Below the pieces are notes generated by a model that saw nothing but the letters and a program-made list of their open reading frames with translations, searched no databases and was not told the DNA's origin. The translations under genes were made by a program, and so were the position numbers. A stretch of 64,000 nucleotides of DNA from JANPPS01 sp043758105 (GTDB taxonomy: Bacteria > Pseudomonadota > Alphaproteobacteria > Acetobacterales > Acetobacteraceae): contig JAYVOF010000080.1 in NCBI GenBank assembly GCA_043758105.1, positions 39,335 to 103,334 on the forward strand, given 5' to 3'. How positions within the stretch are numbered: position 1 is the stretch's first letter; every line of letters starts with the position of its first letter. This document shows positions 1 through 8,967 of this stretch, piece by piece.

Positions 1-762
1 GTCCAAAAAGAGAGCGCGGCGGTGCAACAGCGCGGGCAGTGTGGCGCGGGCGCGGGCGAGCTGATCCGGCACGCCGATGTCGATGAACGTGCCGAGCCCC
101 ACGCTGCCGCGTAGAACGCCGGCTATGGCTAGCGCCGGCAAAACGTCCTGTTCCAGCGAGGCCGCCAAGTGCGGCAAGATGGCGCGGCGGAGTATGCTCA
201 CGCCGGCATTGATCAGGGCCGGGCCGGCTTCGGCGGTTTTTTCCTCGAACGCCGTCACCCGGTCCCCGTCCAGCGTCACACGGCCAAACCGGCTCGCATC
301 GTCAACCGGGTGCAGCAGCAACCGGCCGATCGTGTCCGCGGGATCGCGCGCCGCGTCGGCCAGCAATGGCGCCAGCGGGGTGTCGAGCCAGGAATCACCA
401 TTCAGCAGTAGGAAGCGCTCATCCAGCGCCGGGGCCGCCAGGCGCAAGGCTCCGCCGGTGCCGGATGGGTGGGTTTCGCGCAGGCACCGCAGGTGCATCG
501 GACGCGGCAGATGGGCCGCAAGGCCGGGCAAAGCTGCCTCCATCACATCACCCAAATGGCCGGTCAGCAGCAGGGCTTCCTCGATGCCGTACCGGCAAAG
601 CTCGCGCAGGATCCACGCCAAAAACGGGCGGTCGCCGACGGGTAGCAACGGCTTCGGCGTGCCGGCGGTGAGGGTGCCGAGTCGCGTGCCGCGGCCACCC
701 GCCAGGATGACGGCCTGGCGGAGTGCTACCGCGGGAACAGGCGGCGCTCCACGAGGGTGCAG
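1..762 (-). CDS. hddC: Sugar-phosphate nucleotidyltransferase, HddC-like (partial, runs off left edge)
   Basis: The reading frame stays open to the window edge, so the C-terminus is missing. Near its start it carries the nucleotide-binding signature GGRGTRLG followed by PKPLLPVGDRPFL, and further on LLNGDSWLD, the metal-binding loop of the NTP_transferase family. Directly upstream lie gmhA and hddA, so the likely reaction is GDP or ADP transfer to D-glycero-D-manno-heptose 1-phosphate. The start is unclear: the frame has no ATG, GTG or TTG close to the conserved region. A CTG at 762 is used here, overlapping the gmhA 3' end; a GTG lies about 125 bases further upstream. The family call is firm; the heptose substrate is inferred from the neighbours. 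Confidence 0.75.
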   Translation of the reverse strand, partial: MHPRGAPPVPAVALRQAVILAGGRGTRLGTLTAGTPKPLLPVGDRPFLAWILRELCRYGIEEALLLTGHLGDVMEAALPGLAAHLPRPMHLRCLRETHPSGTGGALRLAAPALDERFLLLNGDSWLDTPLAPLLADAARDPADTIGRLLLHPVDDASRFGRVTLDGDRVTAFEEKTAEAGPALINAGVSILRRAILPHLAASLEQDVLPALAIAGVLRGSVGLGTFIDIGVPDQLARARATLPALLHRRALFLD

Positions 763-1301
763 ATGACGTGCGCCGCGGTGATGTGGATTTGCTGGATGAC
801 CGGCGTGTTGGACGACGGTGCCGTCAGCACGTGATCGCAGGAATCCGGCATCGGGCCACCCCGGTTGCCGGTGAAACCAAGGCACACCATCCCCTGCGCC
901 CGCCCGGCGGCCAGGGCGCGGAGCACGTTGGCGGACGCGCCGGAGGTGGACAGGCCGAGGAGTACGTCACCGGCCTGGCCGAGGGCGCGGACCTGGCGTT
1001 CGAACACATGGTCATACCCGTAATCATTGCCGATCGCCGTCAGCACTGCGCTGTCGGTTGTCAGCGCCAGCGCCGGGAGCGGGCGCCGGTCATACATCAG
1101 GCGGGACAAAAATTCGCCGGCGATATGCTGCGCGTCCGACGCGCTGCCGCCGTTGCCGCACAGCAGCAGCTTGCGGCCGGCCTGGAACGCAGCGGTCAAC
1201 GCGTCCACCATCGCGAGCATGACCCGGCGCTGCGCCGGGTCGGCACGGAAGGCGGTAAGGGCATCGAGGCTTTCGTCCAAATAACTGTCGATAAAATCCA
1301 T
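726..1301 (-). CDS. gmhA: Phosphoheptose isomerase (SIS domain), GmhA-like
   Basis: A 191-residue SIS-fold protein of the usual GmhA length. It converts sedoheptulose 7-phosphate to D-glycero-D-manno-heptose 7-phosphate in the cytoplasm. Visible signatures are CGNGGSASDAQHIAGEF around residue 48, with the His and Glu that bind zinc, LSTSGASANV for the sugar phosphate, and the C-terminal IQQIHITAAH with the other Gln/His ligands. The ATG directly abuts the hddA stop, and the HddC-like transferase follows with overlap. The three genes therefore form one heptose-nucleotide operon that probably feeds LPS or exopolysaccharide synthesis. Confidence 0.88.
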   Translation of the reverse strand: MDFIDSYLDESLDALTAFRADPAQRRVMLAMVDALTAAFQAGRKLLLCGNGGSASDAQHIAGEFLSRLMYDRRPLPALALTTDSAVLTAIGNDYGYDHVFERQVRALGQAGDVLLGLSTSGASANVLRALAAGRAQGMVCLGFTGNRGGPMPDSCDHVLTAPSSNTPVIQQIHITAAHVICTLVERRLFPR

Positions 1302-2330
1302 TTAGGCGACCTTCCAGCCCTCGGTCCCATGCCGGGTGAAATGGCATGTCATGACGCGGCCCTCTTCGCGTGACAAGGCACGGATCAGCGCGACCCGGCG
1401 TTCCGGCGGCACGAGGAAGGTGATGAACCCGCCGCCGCCGGCCCCGGACACCTTGCCCGCCCGGGCGCCGGCGGCCAGGCCAACTTCCACGGCGTGGTCC
1501 AGTCCCGTGTTGCTGACGCTGCCGGCCAGGCGCTTCTTGGCCTCCCAACTCGCGCGCATGCACGCGGCGAAAGCGGTGATGTCGCCGCGGAGCAGGCACT
1601 CCTTCATGCGGTAGGCGTCGGCCTTGATCTCGTGCAACGCATCGAGCGTGCCGCCCTGATGCCGGGTCAAATTATCGGTCTGTTCTTGGATGATTGTCGC
1701 GGAGGCCCGCGAAACACCACTGTCGAACAGGACAAGCGACGTCTCCATCTCGGAGACGATCCAGTTTTTGATGCGGAGCGGATTGACGATCACGCGGTCG
1801 TCCGCGCCGAACTCCATGAAGTTCACCCCGCCGAACGTCGCCGCATACTGGTCCTGCCGTCCGCCCGAGAGCCCGGCGTCGATCCGTTCGATCTCGTAGG
1901 CGAGGTGGGCGATTTCGTATTCGCCGAGGGGCAGGTTGAGCCACTCCACGAATGCTTTCACCAGCGAGACGACCATGGTGGAGGACGTGCCGAGGCCCGA
2001 TCCGGGCGGCGCGTCGCAGAATGTGGTGATCCGGCACGGCAGGGGGCGGCCGTGGTTGAATTGCCGCACGATGCGGCGATACACGGCGCGATGCAGGGTC
2101 AGCGGCTCGGTTAGCGCGAAGTCATCCGTGGCGGCAGCGTCATACCGGCGATCGACGTCGGCGGCGATGAAGCTCACGCGGCCGTCGTCGGTCGGCTCCA
2201 GGATAGTGGTCGCATAGAGATCGATCGTGACGTTGAGCACCGCGCCACCATGTTGGTCACAATACGGCGAAAGATCGGTTCCGCCGCCGCCGAGGCCAAG
2301 GCGGAGCGGCGCACGGGCGCGGATGATCAT
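1302..2330 (-). CDS. hddA: D-glycero-D-manno-heptose 7-phosphate kinase (GHMP family)
   Basis: A 342-residue GHMP kinase that would phosphorylate heptose 7-phosphate at C1. The three family motifs are visible: RAPLRLGLGGGGTD at the N-terminus, PPGSGLGTSSTMVVSLVKAF near residue 110 (the ATP-binding loop), and KVSGAGGGGFITF near the C-terminus. Its ATG overlaps the upstream glycosyltransferase stop by 4 bases, and gmhA begins immediately after its stop, which indicates translational coupling. A fucose or galacto-type kinase is a possible alternative, but the adjacent gmhA and HddC-like genes make the heptose assignment the best one. Confidence 0.85.
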   Translation of the reverse strand: MIIRARAPLRLGLGGGGTDLSPYCDQHGGAVLNVTIDLYATTILEPTDDGRVSFIAADVDRRYDAAATDDFALTEPLTLHRAVYRRIVRQFNHGRPLPCRITTFCDAPPGSGLGTSSTMVVSLVKAFVEWLNLPLGEYEIAHLAYEIERIDAGLSGGRQDQYAATFGGVNFMEFGADDRVIVNPLRIKNWIVSEMETSLVLFDSGVSRASATIIQEQTDNLTRHQGGTLDALHEIKADAYRMKECLLRGDITAFAACMRASWEAKKRLAGSVSNTGLDHAVEVGLAAGARAGKVSGAGGGGFITFLVPPERRVALIRALSREEGRVMTCHFTRHGTEGWKVA

Positions 2331-3520
2331 GGCCGGAGGAGTTGGTCGAGGCCGCTCAGCCGCTCTGCCCAGGTATAATCGCGCAGCACCCGCTGCCGGG
2401 CGGCGGCGCCAATCTGGGTGCCGCCTGGTCCAAGGGCCAGGAGGCAGGCGGCGGCGAACGCGACGGGATCATTGGCCAAGAGGACCTCGCTGCCGGGGGT
2501 TGCGTCGATCCCTTCTAACGCATCTGGCGTGAGGATGACGGGGCGGGCCATCGCCATCGCCTCGAGAACCTTGTTTTGGATGCCGCGGGCGATGCGCATG
2601 GGGGCGACGCAGGCGGCGGCGTGGGCGACGTAGGGACGGACGTCTGGCACGCGGCCGGTGACGGTAACCCCGGGTCGCCGCGCTAATGCCTGCACGGCAG
2701 CGGTCGGGTTAGCGCCGACGATGTAAAACTCCGCGGTGCTGATCTGCGCCCGAATCCGGGGTAGCATTTCGGTGGCGAACCATGTGACGGCGTCGGCATT
2801 GGGCGGATAGTCCATGGTGCCGGTGAAAACATAGACGGGTCCCCCGCGATAGGGCGGCGAGGTAGGGAGCGCGGGATCGAAATAGGCGTGATCGACCCCG
2901 TTGCTGATGGCGTGGGTGCGCGCGACCGCGGTGGGGTGCTGACGGCGGAATAAGGCGGCTTCATCGGCGGAGACGAACAGGCTCGCATCGGCCTCGCGCG
3001 CAATGCGAGTTTCGAGCGCCGCGGTTTGGTGCCATTCGCGGCGGTGAACCCAGCGCATTGGCGCCGAGCCGGTTTCGGCGTAGGCGCGCCATTTTTCGGA
3101 ATCGACGTCGGTGAGATCAACGATCAATCGACTGTTCGGGCGTCGCAGGTTCAGGACGTAGGATGCCATATTGGACGAGCAGACAAAAATAACCTCGGGT
3201 TCCAAATCCGCGACAATGTGCCGAACCCAGCGGGCCAGCCCGCCGTTACGGTAAAAGGTGACGCTGAGTGGTTCGTGTGTGACAAGGCCGGTGAGGCAGG
3301 TGATCTTTGCCCGCCGTCGGTCCAATGTTCCCGCATAAAGTCCCGTGCAAAGCTCCTGCACTGTAACGCGATGTTTTTCGTCGGCTGGGTCATCAATTAG
3401 GGTACCCAGAAATACATCGTATCTCTGGTTTAGATAGCGTAGGACCTCATATTGGCGAATCTTCTCTCCTTTATTCGGTGGATAGGGGATTCGCTGAGTC
3501 ATATAGAGGAGGCGTGCCAC
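2327..3520 (-). CDS. GT-B glycosyltransferase, TIGR03087-like (exopolysaccharide/XrtA-associated)
   Basis: A 397-residue two-domain GT-B glycosyltransferase. The N-terminus MTQRIPYPPNKGEKIR and the C-terminal string GTMDYPPNADAV ... GIQNKVLEAMAMARPVI are characteristic of the sugar transferases found in exosortase-linked polysaccharide loci. The C-terminal half (about residues 225-390) is the Glyco_trans_1 domain with the nucleotide-sugar site at NKVLEAM. It probably adds one sugar of the exopolysaccharide repeat unit at the inner face of the membrane. It is co-directional with the export genes upstream and overlaps hddA by 4 bases. Donor and acceptor cannot be told from the sequence. Confidence 0.82.
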   Translation of the reverse strand: MARLLYMTQRIPYPPNKGEKIRQYEVLRYLNQRYDVFLGTLIDDPADEKHRVTVQELCTGLYAGTLDRRRAKITCLTGLVTHEPLSVTFYRNGGLARWVRHIVADLEPEVIFVCSSNMASYVLNLRRPNSRLIVDLTDVDSEKWRAYAETGSAPMRWVHRREWHQTAALETRIAREADASLFVSADEAALFRRQHPTAVARTHAISNGVDHAYFDPALPTSPPYRGGPVYVFTGTMDYPPNADAVTWFATEMLPRIRAQISTAEFYIVGANPTAAVQALARRPGVTVTGRVPDVRPYVAHAAACVAPMRIARGIQNKVLEAMAMARPVILTPDALEGIDATPGSEVLLANDPVAFAAACLLALGPGGTQIGAAARQRVLRDYTWAERLSGLDQLLRP

Positions 3521-3603
3521 TTATCACGTCCAGATTTCGGACAAAGTATTGGGGTATTCCACGTTTTCTCCACCATTCTTTTTGTAGGCCGCACGCGTCC
3601 GTA

Positions 3604-3762
3604 TCAAGGTAGCAATGCAAACAGCGCGCGCGTCAACGTGAGCCACAAGCCGGCTGAGCAGCCAGCAATGATCAGAGCGCATAAGTTCCACGGCATCCGA
3701 GCCGAGTTTGGGGCGTAGCGCTTTAACGTGAGACGCGGGATAACAAAGACTAAATTGCTCAT
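3604..3762 (-). CDS. 52-residue single-helix membrane protein in the exopolysaccharide locus
   Basis: A short reading frame in the gap between the glycosyltransferase and the chain-length gene. It starts at ATG 3762 behind a strong ribosome site (GGTGGAGAGG, 4 bases before the start) and ends with TGA. The product begins MSNLVFVIPRLTLKRYAP, then has one hydrophobic segment (about residues 29-48, LCALIIAGCSAGLWLTLTRA) and ends FALLP. A basic N-terminus before the helix suggests the start lies in the cytoplasm. I do not recognise the family. Position, strand and ribosome site support a real gene; a small accessory of the polysaccharide machine is only a guess. Confidence 0.6.
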   Translation of the reverse strand: MSNLVFVIPRLTLKRYAPNSARMPWNLCALIIAGCSAGLWLTLTRALFALLP

Positions 3763-3823
3763 GGGCCTCTCCACCTTTGAGAGGCTACCATGCCAAAGTA
3801 GTCTTAAATAATCGTAAACCGTC

Positions 3824-5362
3824 TCATATAACGGCGCCCGATCTCAAAAGCTTTACCAATATCCCGGTAAAGACGATGACCGGCGCGATGGCGGCCAGGC
3901 TGAAGCTTCCCACACGGAGTAGTTGTCTAGTCATCGGTTCGGCGGCACCGATCATCGATACGCCGCCGACCACGGGAAAGCCCAAGTCCCGCAGATCGTC
4001 GATGGTGTGAAACGATTGATCCATCTGCACGAGTAGAAGCGCTAAGCCAAACCCGGCGACGATACCGGCGGCGAGAACGCCCGACAGCAAAACGATCCGT
4101 TTCGGCGCGATAGGATTCTGCGGCACCATTGGCGGATCGACAACCTGGATTTTAACTTTGTCACCATCCACTTCGGCTGCGCTCGAGATCCGCATCGATT
4201 CCCGGCGGGCCAGGAGGTCCTCATAATTCTTGCGGAGGACGTCGTAGTCACGATTGAGGTTGAGGAACTCGGCCTGCAAACCCGGCGCTCCCCGTGCGAT
4301 TTCCTCGAGGCGGTCGCGCTCGCGGGTGCCTTCGGTGATTTGCCGTTGGAGGGAGGCGATGGTCGAATCGTTTTCCACCAGCCGCACTTTGAGTTGCTCA
4401 TAGATTGGGTTGGGTAATGACCGATTTCGTGGGCCGGTTCGTGCCGGGCCGGGGTTATCATTCAGTCCTGCGCCACCCGAGCGGATGCCGGCCACGAGAT
4501 TTCGCGCAGCGATCACATCCGGATGTTGATCCGTGTAGCGCAGGCGAAGTTCCTGCAGTTGCCGCTCGGCCTCCCGCAAGCGTCCCCCGCCGGCAGGGCC
4601 GCCGCCCGTCCCACCACCATCCATTTCAGTCACGACCAACTGCGGCGTTGAGGCCAATTCTTTGTTCAAATTGTCCCGCTTGGCCTCCGCGTCCAGCAAT
4701 TGCCCCTTGAGCTCGCGGACGGAATTTTGAGCCGTCTCGAGCCGTGAAATACCATCTCCTTGGGGAAGAAGGTCAATGTATTTGGATCGAAAATCGGCGC
4801 GCTTGCGCTCGGCTTCTTTAAGCTGACGTTCATATAGATCTAATTGCTCGTTGAAGAACTTACCCGCATTCTCCAGATCCATCCGGTTATTGCCGGTCTT
4901 ACTCTCGACGAACGTGGTGAGCATCGTTTTGACGACATCGAAGGCGAGCCGCGGTGAGGTGCTACGGAATGAGATGGTGAATAGATTACGGGTCTGCGGC
5001 GTGATCCGGATCGTGTTGGCAAGACCCTCGACAAGCCGTTCGCGATCTGCCGGGCCCTTGAGGTCCAGCTCAAGGTCTGTTTTAGAAATGAGCTTTTCGA
5101 TATTCGGACGACTCAATAGCGTGCGCTGCAAGGTATCGAGTTGCCCGGCAGTGGATGAGTCGACCGCCAATCCCCGCAACAACGGCGTCAATACCACGTC
5201 CGCGTCCACATAAAGCCGGGCGCTGGCCTCATACTGGTTGGGAATCAGGAACGTAAGGCTCCAGCCGATCGCGCATACGAGCCACGTGAACAGCACAGCC
5301 GGCCAGCGATGTCGCCAGGCGGCTGAAAGCTGCTTCCGGATCAGTGCCTGGATCGTATGCAT
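3824..5362 (-). CDS. Polysaccharide chain-length determinant (Wzz/GumC-like, no kinase domain)
   Basis: A 512-residue inner-membrane protein of the polysaccharide co-polymerase family, which sets chain length and links synthesis to export. A transmembrane helix lies at about residues 25-42, followed by a Wzz domain (NQYEASARLYVD onward). A long periplasmic coiled coil (about 165-390) contains a Gly-rich insert near residue 250. The second helix is at about 435-460, preceded by the Pro-rich PPMVPQNPIAPKR motif typical of the family, and a third hydrophobic stretch lies at the C-terminus. No Walker-type tyrosine kinase is fused. The gene sits 9 bases after the Wza-like gene and is surely co-transcribed with it. 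Confidence 0.87.
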   Translation of the reverse strand: MHTIQALIRKQLSAAWRHRWPAVLFTWLVCAIGWSLTFLIPNQYEASARLYVDADVVLTPLLRGLAVDSSTAGQLDTLQRTLLSRPNIEKLISKTDLELDLKGPADRERLVEGLANTIRITPQTRNLFTISFRSTSPRLAFDVVKTMLTTFVESKTGNNRMDLENAGKFFNEQLDLYERQLKEAERKRADFRSKYIDLLPQGDGISRLETAQNSVRELKGQLLDAEAKRDNLNKELASTPQLVVTEMDGGGTGGGPAGGGRLREAERQLQELRLRYTDQHPDVIAARNLVAGIRSGGAGLNDNPGPARTGPRNRSLPNPIYEQLKVRLVENDSTIASLQRQITEGTRERDRLEEIARGAPGLQAEFLNLNRDYDVLRKNYEDLLARRESMRISSAAEVDGDKVKIQVVDPPMVPQNPIAPKRIVLLSGVLAAGIVAGFGLALLLVQMDQSFHTIDDLRDLGFPVVGGVSMIGAAEPMTRQLLRVGSFSLAAIAPVIVFTGILVKLLRSGAVI

Positions 5363-5371
5363 TCGAGAACC

Positions 5372-6016
5372 CTAGAACCAGCTTTGCGGAATGATCAGCG
5401 TGTCACCGGGATACATCGGGACGTTCTGGTTGATGTCGCCATCCTTCAGCAGATCATTGAGGCGAACTTTGATGGTCTGTCGGTGTCCGTCGATCATGCG
5501 CACGATGATCGCGCTGTTGCCCGCTGCAAATCGGGTCAGCCCCTTCGTTTGAATCATCACGTCGAGGACCGTCATCTGGTCGCGATACGGCAAGGCCAAC
5601 GGCTCCGTCGCCTCGCCGATCACACGGATCTGACGATCTAACGGACCCACGAACCCGCTGACGATCACGGATACGTTGGGCTCCTTTACATATTTCTTCA
5701 GTTTCTCCTCAATGTCCTTGGACAGCTCGGTCGGCGTCTTTCCAGCTGCAGCGATATCGGGGATGAGCGGCATTGAAATTCGGCCATCGGGCCGCACACT
5801 CAATCCGGGAACGCTCAACTGAGGAGATTGATAGACAAAGATGCTGAGCTGATCCCCCGGTCCAATCAAATAAGGCGTGTTTGTTAGTGACGTCGCTGGC
5901 GGCGGCGGCGGCACACTCGGCCCCGCACAAGCCGTCATTCCGATTGCCACCAACGCAGACACGGCGGCGCAGTGCAGGCGGCCCCGGACGACGGACCCAG
6001 TCAATTTTTGTGACAT
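5372..6016 (-). CDS. Polysaccharide export outer-membrane lipoprotein (Wza/EpsE-like)
   Basis: A 214-residue export lipoprotein. The signal peptide ends in a lipobox-like GMTAC, so Cys30 would be lipidated. A Pro-rich linker follows, then the Poly_export domain (YLIGPGDQLSIFVYQSPQLS, about residues 50-130), one SLBB-type domain (VIGEATEPLALPYRDQMTV, about 132-200) and a C-terminal PGDTLIIPQSWF. The short form without the long Wza C-terminal helix matches the EpsE type found with exosortase-linked polysaccharides. It is first in this part of the operon, just downstream of a tRNA gene, so the operon promoter probably lies close to that tRNA. Confidence 0.87.
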   Translation of the reverse strand: MSQKLTGSVVRGRLHCAAVSALVAIGMTACAGPSVPPPPPATSLTNTPYLIGPGDQLSIFVYQSPQLSVPGLSVRPDGRISMPLIPDIAAAGKTPTELSKDIEEKLKKYVKEPNVSVIVSGFVGPLDRQIRVIGEATEPLALPYRDQMTVLDVMIQTKGLTRFAAGNSAIIVRMIDGHRQTIKVRLNDLLKDGDINQNVPMYPGDTLIIPQSWF

Positions 6017-6050
6017 CCACCCACTCCAACCGTATCGAACGATTCAAATA

Positions 6051-6122
6051 TAGGCGCGGAAGGAGTCGAACCCCCGACCTCTGCCATGTAATGGCAGCGC
6101 TCTACCACTGAGCTACACGCCT
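6051..6122 (-). tRNA. tRNA-Val (anticodon UAC)
   Basis: A 72-base cloverleaf can be drawn by hand. The acceptor AGGCGTG pairs with CGCGCCT, leaving A as discriminator. The D stem is GCTC/GAGC, the anticodon stem CTGCC/GGCAG with loop ATTACAT (anticodon TAC), and the T loop is TTCGACT on a five-pair stem with two G-T pairs. The CCA end is not encoded. It lies between the epimerase and the Wza-like gene on the same strand. Confidence 0.9.
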
Positions 6123-6170
6123 TCAGTATAGACGGTGGCACATACCACCGTTGCTCCTGAAACGACAACA

Positions 6171-7139
6171 TCACGCGCGTTCGAATGCCAGCGCCGACGA
6201 AACGCCCGACAGCGTCCTTCGCAATCCGTCAGCCAACGGTGTCTGCGCCCGTAGCTTCAGCACAGCTGTGGCGCGTGCCGGCGAGCCGACCGAACGAGCA
6301 ATATCGCCCGCCCGCGCGGGTCCGGATACGATGTGGCCCCTTCGTCCGGCCAGACTGGACAGCGTCTCGATCAGTTCAAGCAAGGACGTCTCGCGGCCCG
6401 TGCAGACGTTCAGGACGTGATACGCCGGCTCGTGATGCAGCACGGACATCCCGGCCATAAGGTGAGCGACAACATCAGATACATAGACAAAATCACGGGT
6501 CTGCTCGCCGGTGCCGTGCAGCGTGAGGGTTGATCCGGCTCCGATCGCGCGGGCAAAAATGGAAATCACGCCGCTATAAGGCGATGCCGGATCCTGGCGC
6601 GGCCCGTAAACGTTGAAGAACCGGAAACCGATCGACGAAACACCGTGCACGATGTGTCCGACATGGGCGTGTAGTTCTGACCCAAGTTTGTCCGCGCCGT
6701 AGGCGGTGCGCGGCAACGGAGGGCTGGTTTCCATACACACACCCGCCGCACTGCCATAAATCGCCGCCGACGACGCATAAATCACGGGGAGGGGCGCGGC
6801 ACGGCGTCCCTGCGTTTGACCCGCCGTCCTTGCGGCATCAAGAACGGCGATGGTGCCGGATTGATTGACGCGATGCGTGCCGGCCCAATCTTCGTTCGCG
6901 CGCGCGACGGAGGCGATGGCAGCCAGATGAAAGCAGCCCGCCACTCCGTCCAGGGCCCGGTGCAACAGGGCTGAGTCACAGACGTCTCCCCGGATCACTT
7001 CGCACCGTGGATCAAGGTTCGTCATACGGCCGGTGGAAAAATCATCCACAACCCGCACCTGATGCCCGGCTGCCAAGAGCGCATCCGCCAAGTGGGATCC
7101 AATGAAACCAGCGCCGCCGGTGACTGCATAGATACCCAT
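6171..7139 (-). CDS. NAD-dependent sugar epimerase/dehydratase (extended SDR)
   Basis: A 322-residue extended short-chain dehydrogenase, close in layout to UDP-glucose 4-epimerases. The NAD-binding TGGAGFIGSHL is at the N-terminus, the catalytic YGADK at about residues 150-154 with Ser upstream in YASSAAIYGS, and the substrate loop is RFFNVYGPRQDP. It would interconvert or prepare a nucleotide sugar for the polysaccharide made by this locus. It begins 4 bases after the glmS stop, so both probably share a transcript that supplies sugar nucleotides. The exact sugar cannot be fixed from sequence. Confidence 0.85.
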   Translation of the reverse strand: MGIYAVTGGAGFIGSHLADALLAAGHQVRVVDDFSTGRMTNLDPRCEVIRGDVCDSALLHRALDGVAGCFHLAAIASVARANEDWAGTHRVNQSGTIAVLDAARTAGQTQGRRAAPLPVIYASSAAIYGSAAGVCMETSPPLPRTAYGADKLGSELHAHVGHIVHGVSSIGFRFFNVYGPRQDPASPYSGVISIFARAIGAGSTLTLHGTGEQTRDFVYVSDVVAHLMAGMSVLHHEPAYHVLNVCTGRETSLLELIETLSSLAGRRGHIVSGPARAGDIARSVGSPARATAVLKLRAQTPLADGLRRTLSGVSSALAFERA

Positions 7140-7143
7140 GTTC

Positions 7144-8967
7144 CTACTCCACCGTCACGCTTTTGGCGAGATTGCGCGGCTGATCGACATCGGTCCCGCG
7201 TAAGACGGCAGTATGATATGCCAGCATTTGGACGGCGATGGCGTACAAAATTGGAGCGACGAAAGGATCGACGGCCGGAAGCTCCAGTACTGCCGCTGAA
7301 ATTCCGCTCAGCTTTGCACACCCCTCAGCATCGCTGAAGACAATGATCTGCCCGCCCCGTGCGCCGGCCTCCTGAACGTTGGACGCTGTCTTTTCGAATA
7401 GCGGCCCAGACGGCACGATGGCGAGGATCGGCACCTGGCGGTCAATCAGTGCAATCGGGCCGTGTTTCATTTCACCTGCCGCATAGCCTTCGGCGTGAAT
7501 GTAACAGATCTCCTTTAATTTCAACGCCGCCTCAAGCGCGATGGCGTGGCATGTGCCACGGCCCAGGCAAAGGACATCCCGCGCCTCCGCCATACGCGAG
7601 GCCAGCGCGCGGATGGGTGCATCGTTGGCGAGTACCTCGGCAGCACGAGACGGCAATTCCAACAGTGCCGCCACCAAATAAGCTTCTCGAGCCGCGGTCA
7701 TCACGCCTCGGCCCCGGCCGGCGGCGATGGCAACGCACGCCATCGCCGTCAGTTGGGCCGTAAATGCCTTGGTGCTCGCCACACCGATTTCGGGGCCGGC
7801 GACGGTTTCCAGCACGACGTCGCTCTCCCGCGCCATCGTGCTTTCGGGGACGTTCAACACGGATACGACGTGCTGTCCTTGCTGGCGCATGTAACGCAAC
7901 GCCGCCAAGGTGTCGGCTGTTTCGCCACTTTGGCTGACCAGCAATCCGACGCCGCCGGCCGGCAGGGGAGGGGTGCGGTACCGTAACTCGCTGGCGAAAT
8001 CGATGTCGGATGGAAGCCGCGCCAACTCTTCCAGCCAATGCCGCCCGGCGAGTCCCGCAAAGTAGGCCCCGCCGCAGCCGCTGACCGATACCCGCGGCAC
8101 ATCGGACCATTTAAACGGCAAGTCGGGCAGCGTGACGGCCCGCGTCGCAGGATCGAGCATGCGGGCGAGCGTCTGGCCGATGGCGGCCGGGTGCTCGTGC
8201 AGCTCTTTTTCCATGAAGTGCCGGTAGCCGTCCTTCCCGACGACCGCGCCGGTCTGCACCGTGAGGCGGATTTCCCTATTAACGGGGGTGTTGGCGGGTC
8301 CAAAGAACGCAGCGCCTTCCCGCGTTAAGATCACCCAGTCGCCGTCCTGGAGGTAGGCGATTCGCCGGGTTAGCGGGGCCAAGGCGAGGCTATCGCTGCC
8401 AAGGAACATGCCCTGCTCGCCAAATCCGACGGCAAGCGGTGCCCCGTGCTGCGCGCCGATCATCAATTCCGGATGCCCCGCAAACACCAGGGCGAGCGCG
8501 TAGGCTCCCTCTAGGCGGGTGAACGCTTCCCGTGCGGCATCCACTGGGGCGAGCCCGCGGCGGATGTTGAGGTCGATTAATTGAGCCACTGTTTCAGTGT
8601 CGGTTTCAGTTTCGAAAACCTGTCCCTCCGCCTCAAGCTCGGCCCGTAGTTCGGCGTGGTTTTCGATGATGCCGTTATGAACGACGCTGACGCGGGGCGT
8701 GCCGTGCGGATGAGCGTTCCGCTGCGTCGGTGCCCCATGCGTCGCCCACCGCGTGTGGCCGATACCCGTCACGCCATCGAGCGGATGCTGTTCGAGGACG
8801 GCCGCCAGGTTCACGAGTTTACCGGCCGCCCGCCGCCGTTCGATCCCATTACCGACCAGAGTGGCGATTCCGGCGCTGTCATACCCGCGGTACTCCAACC
8901 GCCGCAACGCATCCAGCAGCATCGGTGCGGCCAGTTCAGTTCCGATTACGCCTACGATCCCGCACAT
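7144..8967 (-). CDS. glmS: Glutamine-fructose-6-phosphate aminotransferase (isomerizing)
   Basis: A 607-residue enzyme making glucosamine 6-phosphate from fructose 6-phosphate and glutamine, the entry step to UDP-GlcNAc. It starts MCGIVGVIG, with Cys2 as glutaminase nucleophile. The glutaminase domain spans about 1-220 (GHTRWATHG, NGIIENH). Two SIS isomerase domains follow (SVSGCGGAYFAGL; LCLGRGTCHAIALEAALKLKE with AEGYAAGEMKHGPIALI). The family C-terminus DVDQPRNLAKSVTVE is intact. It may be the only glmS of the cell or a copy dedicated to this polysaccharide locus. A leader of about 150 bases upstream shows no ribozyme-like or riboswitch-like structure that I can recognise. Confidence 0.97.
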   Translation of the reverse strand: MCGIVGVIGTELAAPMLLDALRRLEYRGYDSAGIATLVGNGIERRRAAGKLVNLAAVLEQHPLDGVTGIGHTRWATHGAPTQRNAHPHGTPRVSVVHNGIIENHAELRAELEAEGQVFETETDTETVAQLIDLNIRRGLAPVDAAREAFTRLEGAYALALVFAGHPELMIGAQHGAPLAVGFGEQGMFLGSDSLALAPLTRRIAYLQDGDWVILTREGAAFFGPANTPVNREIRLTVQTGAVVGKDGYRHFMEKELHEHPAAIGQTLARMLDPATRAVTLPDLPFKWSDVPRVSVSGCGGAYFAGLAGRHWLEELARLPSDIDFASELRYRTPPLPAGGVGLLVSQSGETADTLAALRYMRQQGQHVVSVLNVPESTMARESDVVLETVAGPEIGVASTKAFTAQLTAMACVAIAAGRGRGVMTAAREAYLVAALLELPSRAAEVLANDAPIRALASRMAEARDVLCLGRGTCHAIALEAALKLKEICYIHAEGYAAGEMKHGPIALIDRQVPILAIVPSGPLFEKTASNVQEAGARGGQIIVFSDAEGCAKLSGISAAVLELPAVDPFVAPILYAIAVQMLAYHTAVLRGTDVDQPRNLAKSVTVE

